Under the pieces are notes generated by a model. The model did not search any database. It was not told the DNA's origin and saw only the letters and a program-made list of their open reading frames with translations. Position numbers and translations under genes: made by a program. From contig JALSSM010000098.1 of NCBI GenBank assembly GCA_026984275.1, positions 1 to 19,106 on the forward strand: a stretch of 19,106 bases of DNA, read 5' to 3'. This document shows positions 14,164 to 19,106 of this stretch, piece by piece. Numbering within the stretch: the first letter of the stretch is position 1; each line of letters begins with the position of its first letter. The stretch is from Gammaproteobacteria bacterium (lineage in GTDB: Bacteria; Pseudomonadota; Gammaproteobacteria; CAJXQU01).

Positions 14164-14888
14164 TGTAATACCTCTTTACTTTTCATCATTTCAAAAATTC
14201 GTCTGCTTTGTAGCGGTCGTTCGCCTAACAGTGGTGTTAGTAAATAGCGCATCAACTGCTTAGCTTCACTTCGTGCATCTTTTTCTTTCAGTTCACGATC
14301 CGACAATAACGACAAAAGTGTCGTACCTTGTACTTTTATGCCATTAACCTTAACCTTCGCTGAATTGATTAATACTGGCCCAATTCCAGCGGTATAGTCA
14401 TAGATACCTTCAGGCAGGACTTTATTCCCAGATTCTATTTCATGATCAAGAATCAAACCATACCCCAGTTCTTCAAGTAATCTTTTTTCAAATTGTCTTA
14501 ATACAGATTCCAGATTGGTTGTATCCGCGATTTCCCTGAGTATGTATTGATATATTCTAAAGAGTTTTTGATGAGGATCATGTCTATGTAATAACCGTAT
14601 CAATAATTCGTTAACGTAATATCCACTAAATAACTTATCACCTGATAACAGGATTTGAACACCATCTGGCTCGGTATTGGTGAGATTCCCTAACTCACCC
14701 CTGCCTGACCATGACATTAATAATGGCATAAATGGCTGTAGTGTACGGTTTAGCGATTTCCTGGTGGCAGCACCTTTTGCGACAAGACCGATCCGACCAT
14801 AATTTTCTGAAAACACTTCTAACAAATAGCTTGTTTCCCGATAAGCCTTTTTATGTAATAAATAACAAGGATGTAGATCAACACGCAT
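14160..14888 (-). CDS. recO: DNA repair protein RecO
   Basis: RecO works with RecR and RecF to load RecA onto SSB-coated single-stranded DNA in recombinational gap repair. The 242-residue product is normal length. Its N-terminal OB-fold includes LHPCYLLHKKAYRETSYLLE and FSENYGRIGLVAKGA, followed by the GELGNLTNTE segment, the NELLIRLLHRHDPH helix, and the FEKRLLEELGYG motif. The zinc-binding cysteine cluster found in some RecO proteins is absent, as in E. coli. It follows era by 15 bases, the conserved order. In many gammaproteobacteria pdxJ comes next; here the lipoprotein pseudoazurin takes that place with a four-base overlap. Confidence 0.94.
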   Translation of the reverse strand: MRVDLHPCYLLHKKAYRETSYLLEVFSENYGRIGLVAKGAATRKSLNRTLQPFMPLLMSWSGRGELGNLTNTEPDGVQILLSGDKLFSGYYVNELLIRLLHRHDPHQKLFRIYQYILREIADTTNLESVLRQFEKRLLEELGYGLILDHEIESGNKVLPEGIYDYTAGIGPVLINSAKVKVNGIKVQGTTLLSLLSDRELKEKDARSEAKQLMRYLLTPLLGERPLQSRRIFEMMKSKEVLQ

Positions 14889-14903
14889 CAGGACTATTCG
14901 ACA

Positions 14904-15809
14904 TTACTCTGCATTCAGGCCAAATTGATTCAGCGCACTCACACTATCTGACCATTTTTCTTTTACCTTGACCCATGTTTCAAGAAAGACTTTTTTATCC
15001 AGCATTTTTTGCATGTCGTGACGTGCCTCTTCACCCACTGATTTTAATAACGATCCTTTATGGCCAATAACAATTTTTTTCTGTCCTCTGGTTTCTACCC
15101 ATATTGTTGCAAGAATATGGATCAGATTGCCTTCTTCTTTAAATTGATCAATCGTAACGCTCAATCGGTAGGGTAATTCATCACCCAGTTTTCGTGTCAG
15201 TTTTTCTCTGATCATTTCTGTCGCCAGAAAGCGCACACTACGATCGGTGACCTGATCTTCAGCAAACCATGGTTCGGAAATCGGTAATAACTTTATGATC
15301 ATATCTTCAACAATTTTGATGTTGTCACCTTTCAAAGCAGCAACGGGAACCACTTCGACAAAATCCATCATCTCCGTAATTTTTTTTATAAAAGGCAACA
15401 GACTTTCTTTATTTTTAACTTTATCTATTTTGTTGATCACAAGAATAGTTTTTGCTTCCGATCGTTTGATCAATGTCAATGCATTTTCATCTGCTTCTGT
15501 CCACTTACCTGCTTCAACCATAAAAAGAACGACATCGACCTCTGTTGCTGCATGGATGACTTCCTTATTCATTCCTCTATTCAATGCACGATCAGGTTTG
15601 ACCTGAAACCCGGGTGTGTCCACATAGACAATTTGTGAGTGTTCTTGTGTCTTAATACCCAGAATCTGATGTCGGGTTGTTTGAGGTTTACGTGAGGTAA
15701 TGCTAATTTTCTGACCAATCGAGTGATTCAGATAAGTAGACTTACCCACGTTAGGACGACCTATAATCGCAACTGATCCACAGACGAATCTATCTGAAAC
15801 TTCTATCAT
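14904..15809 (-). CDS. era: GTPase Era, 16S rRNA / 30S assembly factor
   Basis: Era is an essential GTPase that binds the 3' end of 16S rRNA and aids 30S subunit maturation. The 301-residue product has a full G domain: GRPNVGKST (17-25), the switch segment RKPQTTRHQI (40-49), DTPGF (64-68) and NKID (126-129). A C-terminal KH RNA-binding domain carries VIGHKG in its GXXG loop. The ATG overlaps the rnc stop as ATGA (15806-15809), the widespread rnc-era coupling that links RNase III processing with ribosome assembly. Length and motifs are standard. Confidence 0.97.
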   Translation of the reverse strand: MIEVSDRFVCGSVAIIGRPNVGKSTYLNHSIGQKISITSRKPQTTRHQILGIKTQEHSQIVYVDTPGFQVKPDRALNRGMNKEVIHAATEVDVVLFMVEAGKWTEADENALTLIKRSEAKTILVINKIDKVKNKESLLPFIKKITEMMDFVEVVPVAALKGDNIKIVEDMIIKLLPISEPWFAEDQVTDRSVRFLATEMIREKLTRKLGDELPYRLSVTIDQFKEEGNLIHILATIWVETRGQKKIVIGHKGSLLKSVGEEARHDMQKMLDKKVFLETWVKVKEKWSDSVSALNQFGLNAE

Positions 15810-16483
15810 GTATTTTTACTCTGAAGTACTTCAAGCACCTGTTGTGCAGCAGCCTGTTCTGCTTTTCGACGACTGGAACCCTGTGCCTGAAGTGCGGCTG
15901 GTAACTCATTGCAAAAACAACTGACCGTGAAAGTTTGCTGGTGTGATTTTCCGGTGGTTGATAATACTTCATAAATTGGGACAGGCATTTTTCTGGCTTG
16001 TAAATACTCCTGTAATTTTGTTTTGGGATCTTTCTGAATATCGTCAAGAGAAATAGAATCTAATAACTTTTTGTAAATCACTTGAACGAATTCCTGACAG
16101 CGATCGAAATCACTATCAAGGTATACGGCTCCTATAATTGATTCCAGTGTATTTTCAAGAATTGAAGATCTACGCCAGCCACCTGTTTTAAGTTCACCTT
16201 CACCCAATTTCAAGTAGCTACCCAGATCAAGTTCTCGTGCAAGATTTGCCAGCGATTCTTTTTTTACTAATGTTGAACGGAGACGAGTTAACTGCCCTTC
16301 ATCTCCATCAGGGAACCTGGTATAGAGTTCATTCGCGATAATAGCACTCAGAACGGCATCACCCAAAAATTCAAGTCGCTCGTTGTTTGGATTGCCTGCA
16401 CTCCTGTGTGTTAATGCTGTTTCAAGAAGACTTAAGTCATCGAACTCATAACCTAATACTGCTTGAATTCGGACAAATGGCAA
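15806..16483 (-). CDS. rnc: Ribonuclease III
   Basis: RNase III cleaves double-stranded RNA and processes rRNA precursors and some mRNAs. The 225-residue product has the catalytic signature NERLEFLGDAV (about 34-44, including the metal-binding acidic residues), the second acidic site in LENTLESIIGAVYLD, and a C-terminal double-stranded RNA-binding domain (about 151-222) with DPKTKLQEYLQARK and a GSSRRKAEQAAAQ helix. The start is a TTG at 16481-16483. I accept it because AGGTGAG lies five bases before it and no in-frame ATG fits the family N-terminus better. Two bases separate it from the DUF4845 gene upstream. RNase III often controls its own operon by leader cleavage, but that region is not visible here. 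Confidence 0.95.
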   Translation of the reverse strand: MPFVRIQAVLGYEFDDLSLLETALTHRSAGNPNNERLEFLGDAVLSAIIANELYTRFPDGDEGQLTRLRSTLVKKESLANLARELDLGSYLKLGEGELKTGGWRRSSILENTLESIIGAVYLDSDFDRCQEFVQVIYKKLLDSISLDDIQKDPKTKLQEYLQARKMPVPIYEVLSTTGKSHQQTFTVSCFCNELPAALQAQGSSRRKAEQAAAQQVLEVLQSKNT

Positions 16484-16485
16484 AT

Positions 16486-16890
16486 TTACTCACCTGTGCC
16501 GTCGATAATCATACTTTTGTTATATTTATAAATCACATCCAGTTTGTCTGTGAGAATAGGACGTCTGATTTCATATTTCATTTGCATCAGACGTTTTTTC
16601 TTGCCTTTGATTTTTTTAACCGTGAAAATATCTTTTACATCACTCTGTCTCTCGAATTGATCGACATCCTCTACTTCAAAATGCCTGAGTAAATATTTAA
16701 CTATCCCTCGTTTATTTAAAGTTGCAACATCTTCCCTTGCTGCGATATTTTCCAGGGCCTGATCAACCTTCATTTTTTCATTTAAAATGGGCCATAGGCG
16801 CATCCCAAGAAAGGCAAAAAATATCACCAGCGAGCAGGCAAACAAAAAACCTAGAAATGTAATCCCATTCTGTCTTTTTCGATTAATCAT
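16486..16890 (-). CDS. DUF4845 membrane protein between lepB and rnc
   Basis: A 134-residue protein with one N-terminal membrane segment (about 9-29, GITFLGFLFACSLVIFFAFL) and a short soluble domain. The opening RKRQNGITFLGF resembles a type IV pilin-like N-terminus, and the family (DUF4845) is often mistaken for pilins. Family members sit between lepB and rnc in many gammaproteobacteria, and this position is the main evidence. The function is not established. The gene follows lepB after 20 bases and precedes rnc by two, so it belongs to the same operon. Its end carries the ribosome-binding site of rnc. Confidence 0.88.
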   Translation of the reverse strand: MINRKRQNGITFLGFLFACSLVIFFAFLGMRLWPILNEKMKVDQALENIAAREDVATLNKRGIVKYLLRHFEVEDVDQFERQSDVKDIFTVKKIKGKKKRLMQMKYEIRRPILTDKLDVIYKYNKSMIIDGTGE

Positions 16891-16910
16891 TACTTATTTC
16901 CCTCAATAAC

Positions 16911-17732
16911 TTATTCTATTTTACGTCCTATTCGACTCCAGTCCATACCTTTACTTTTTGTGTCCCAATACATCCAGATGCGGAATGCTCTACCGATGAT
17001 ATTTTCATCCGGTACTGTTCCCCAGAATCGACTATCCAGACTGTTGTCGCGGTTATCTCCCATCATAAAATATTCACCTTCTGGAACAACAAAATCTTCT
17101 ACTTCTTTTGATTGCCGATCCGGTGCAATCAGAATATTATGTACCACCGGATCAAGGTTTTCCTGAAGGATATCAGCCCCGGTCATTCCAATACCTGAAC
17201 CAACTCCCTGATAGACACCTATTTTCTCCAGCTCAATCTTTTGGCCGTTGATCGTTAATTGTTTGTCAACATAGGTAATATGGTCACCCGGAACACCAAT
17301 GACTCTTTTGATAAAGGGTGTTTTATCATCTTCCGGCCATCTGAACACCATCACATCACCACGTTCAGGATCACCAATTGAAAATATTTTTTTATTGATC
17401 ACGGGCAAACGAATTCCATAATCATATTTATTAACCAGAATAAAATCGCCGGTTAACAGTGTAGGCATCATCGAATTTGAAGGTATCCGGAATGGTTCTA
17501 CCAGAAATGATCGCAGTAATAGAACAATCAGGAATATCGGGAAAAAAGAACGTGCATAATCAACCAGTACAGGTGGTTTTTTTATTGTTTCGGCCAGCTC
17601 GTCATCAATATCTGATCCGGGTGCAGCCAATCTTTCTTTTCTCCGTGGTAGTAAAACCAGATGGTCGAATAACCAGATAATACCACTAACAAATGTGAGC
17701 AATACTAATAGTGCTGAAAAATCAAACGTCAT
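16911..17732 (-). CDS. lepB: Signal peptidase I
   Basis: LepB is the inner-membrane serine protease that removes Sec and Tat signal peptides, including those of the secreted proteins in this window. The 273-residue product has two N-terminal membrane segments (about 7-27 and 63-77) separated by a cytoplasmic loop. The nucleophile Ser87 lies in IPSNSMMPTLL and the general-base Lys142 in FIKRVIGVPGD, followed by the conserved MGDNRDNSLDSRFWG box. The length and the two-segment layout match gammaproteobacterial enzymes. It begins four bases after the lepA stop, the conserved lepA-lepB arrangement. Confidence 0.97.
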   Translation of the reverse strand: MTFDFSALLVLLTFVSGIIWLFDHLVLLPRRKERLAAPGSDIDDELAETIKKPPVLVDYARSFFPIFLIVLLLRSFLVEPFRIPSNSMMPTLLTGDFILVNKYDYGIRLPVINKKIFSIGDPERGDVMVFRWPEDDKTPFIKRVIGVPGDHITYVDKQLTINGQKIELEKIGVYQGVGSGIGMTGADILQENLDPVVHNILIAPDRQSKEVEDFVVPEGEYFMMGDNRDNSLDSRFWGTVPDENIIGRAFRIWMYWDTKSKGMDWSRIGRKIE

Positions 17733-17736
17733 ATTT

Positions 17737-19106
17737 TTATTTTCCTGTCGATAATACGGCCATGAAGGCTTCCTGAGGGATCTCTATTGATCCAAATTGT
17801 TTCATTCTTTTTTTACCGGCTTTCTGTTTTTCAAGTAATTTTCTTTTACGGGAAATATCTCCACCATAACATTTCGCCGTGACATTTTTCCGCATTGCTT
17901 TAACGGTTTCCCGTGCAATAATCTTTGATCCTATGGTTGCCTGAATCGCCACGTCATACATCTGCCGTGGAATGATCTCTCGCATTTTAGCAGCAAGTTC
18001 CTTGCCACGTCGTTGCGCATTCTCCAGATGTACAATGACAGACAGGGCATCAACCTGTTCTCCATTGATCATGATATCCAGCTTGACCATTTTTGCAGGA
18101 TTATAGTGGGTAAAATGATAATCCAGTGAAGCGTAGCCTCGTGTTACTGATTTCAGACGATCAAAAAAGTCCAGAACCATTTCACTCATGGGTAATTCAT
18201 AGGAAATTGAGACCTGATTACCCAGATATTGAAGTTTGGTCTGTGTACCACGTTTCTCTATACAAAGGGTGATCACATTGCCAACGAATTCCTGTGGAAC
18301 CAGAATATCGACCTGGATCATTGGCTCTCTCATTTCTTCTATCTTATTAGAAGGTGGCAATTTCGCTGGATTATCAATAAAGATTTCTTCGCCTGATGTG
18401 GTCAATACCTGATACACAACCGTTGGTGCGGTCGTAATTAATTCCATTCCATATTCACGTTCCAGTCTTTCCTGAATAATTTCCATGTGTAACATTCCAA
18501 GGAAACCACAGCGAAAACCAAAACCCAGCGCCTCAGACACTTCTGGTTCGTAAAACAGTGCCGCATCGTTTAATCTTAACTTACCCAGTGCTTCTCGAAG
18601 ATCCTCATATTGACCTGAATCAATTGGATATAACCCAGCAAACACATTAGGCTTGATCGTTTGAAACCCTGGTAGTGGTTCGTCTGCCGGATTGCCTGCA
18701 TCCGTGATCGTATCACCTACCGGGGCACCGTCAATTTCTTTTATCCCGGCGACTACCCAGCCAACTTCACCCGTTTTTAATTCTGTCAGATCCATCCGTT
18801 TAGGTGTGAATATCCCAAGTCGATCAATCCCCCAGTCACCTCCGGTGGACATCATTTTGATCTTCATTCCTTTACGTAAAACTCCATCAACAACCCGTAC
18901 CAGAGAGATCACACCCAGATAATTATCAAACCATGAGTCGATAATAAGTGCTTTAAGTGGTGCTTCCGGATCGCCCGATGGAGCAGGAATTTTCTCGACA
19001 ATCATTTCAAGCAGGTCATCAATCCCGATTCCTGATTTCGCACTGACATGCAATGCTTCAGTGGCGTCAATCCCGATCACATCCTCAATTTCCTGCGCCG
19101 CACGTT
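17737..19106 (-). CDS. lepA: Elongation factor 4 (LepA), C-terminal three quarters
   Basis: LepA is a ribosome-associated translational GTPase related to EF-G, implicated in back-translocation and in 30S biogenesis or initiation. The gene runs off the right edge, and about 455 of the usual ~600 residues are present. What remains begins within the end of the G domain (HVSAKSGIGIDDLLE, the G5 region) and continues through the EF-G-like domains, including the RCGFLGMLHMEIIQERLERE block. It closes with the LepA-specific C-terminal domain (CYGGDISRKRKLLEKQKAGK and SIEIPQEAFMAVL). The catalytic G1-G4 motifs lie outside the window. It leads the lepA-lepB-DUF4845-rnc-era-recO series. Confidence 0.97.
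   Translation of the reverse strand, partial: RAAQEIEDVIGIDATEALHVSAKSGIGIDDLLEMIVEKIPAPSGDPEAPLKALIIDSWFDNYLGVISLVRVVDGVLRKGMKIKMMSTGGDWGIDRLGIFTPKRMDLTELKTGEVGWVVAGIKEIDGAPVGDTITDAGNPADEPLPGFQTIKPNVFAGLYPIDSGQYEDLREALGKLRLNDAALFYEPEVSEALGFGFRCGFLGMLHMEIIQERLEREYGMELITTAPTVVYQVLTTSGEEIFIDNPAKLPPSNKIEEMREPMIQVDILVPQEFVGNVITLCIEKRGTQTKLQYLGNQVSISYELPMSEMVLDFFDRLKSVTRGYASLDYHFTHYNPAKMVKLDIMINGEQVDALSVIVHLENAQRRGKELAAKMREIIPRQMYDVAIQATIGSKIIARETVKAMRKNVTAKCYGGDISRKRKLLEKQKAGKKRMKQFGSIEIPQEAFMAVLSTGK

Noticed and set aside
16486..16890. Type IV pilin identity for the DUF4845 gene
   Set aside because: The N-terminus is pilin-like, but the lepB-rnc position and the sequence fit DUF4845, and no other pilus gene is nearby.

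Overview
The window looks like a chromosomal stretch of a moderately AT-rich gammaproteobacterium. The evidence is the gene order pyrG-kdsA-eno-ftsB-ispD-ispF and lepA-lepB-DUF4845-rnc-era-recO, both typical of that class, plus a periplasmic MxaJ/XoxJ-type protein and type 1 copper proteins. A methylotroph or another quinoprotein-using marine-type lineage is plausible. The sequence alone does not fix the genus. I see no tRNA, rRNA, CRISPR array, insertion sequence or phage gene.

Layout from left to right. (1) 2-1903, plus strand: the 3' end of a long-chain acyl-CoA synthetase, then a FadL/OmpP1/TodX-type outer-membrane channel whose reading frame is broken just after the signal peptide. Together they suggest uptake and activation of a hydrophobic substrate. 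(2) 1990-9817, minus strand: a housekeeping series reading pyrG, kdsA, eno, ftsB, ispD, ispF, then cysD and cysN. It covers CTP synthesis, Kdo synthesis, glycolysis, cell division, the MEP isoprenoid pathway and sulfate activation, with tight spacing or overlaps at several junctions. (3) 9981-10835, plus strand: a DMT/EamA-family permease, divergent from pyrG across a 163-base region that holds a palindrome and a structured pyrG leader. (4) 10888-14163, minus strand: an accessory periplasmic block with an uncharacterised secreted protein, an MxaJ/XoxJ-type quinoprotein-dehydrogenase-associated binding protein, a soluble pseudoazurin and a second pseudoazurin on a lipoprotein anchor and linker. 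(5) 14160-19106, minus strand: recO, era, rnc, a DUF4845 protein, lepB and the 3' three quarters of lepA.

The housekeeping blocks are ordinary. The unusual part is block 4, inserted between two conserved operons. Its two pseudoazurins share about 80% of their cupredoxin-domain residues, and both keep the His-Cys-His-Met copper ligands at canonical spacing. The lipoprotein copy overlaps the end of recO by ATGA, so it probably rides on the lepA-recO transcript. The soluble copy has its own good sigma70-type promoter and a strong terminator. An MxaJ-type gene with an unknown secreted partner, but no visible methanol dehydrogenase or cytochrome cL, suggests a periplasmic electron-transfer module that works with a dehydrogenase encoded elsewhere. 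Strong hairpins (12687-12720 and 10830-10866) bound the mxaJ-like pair.
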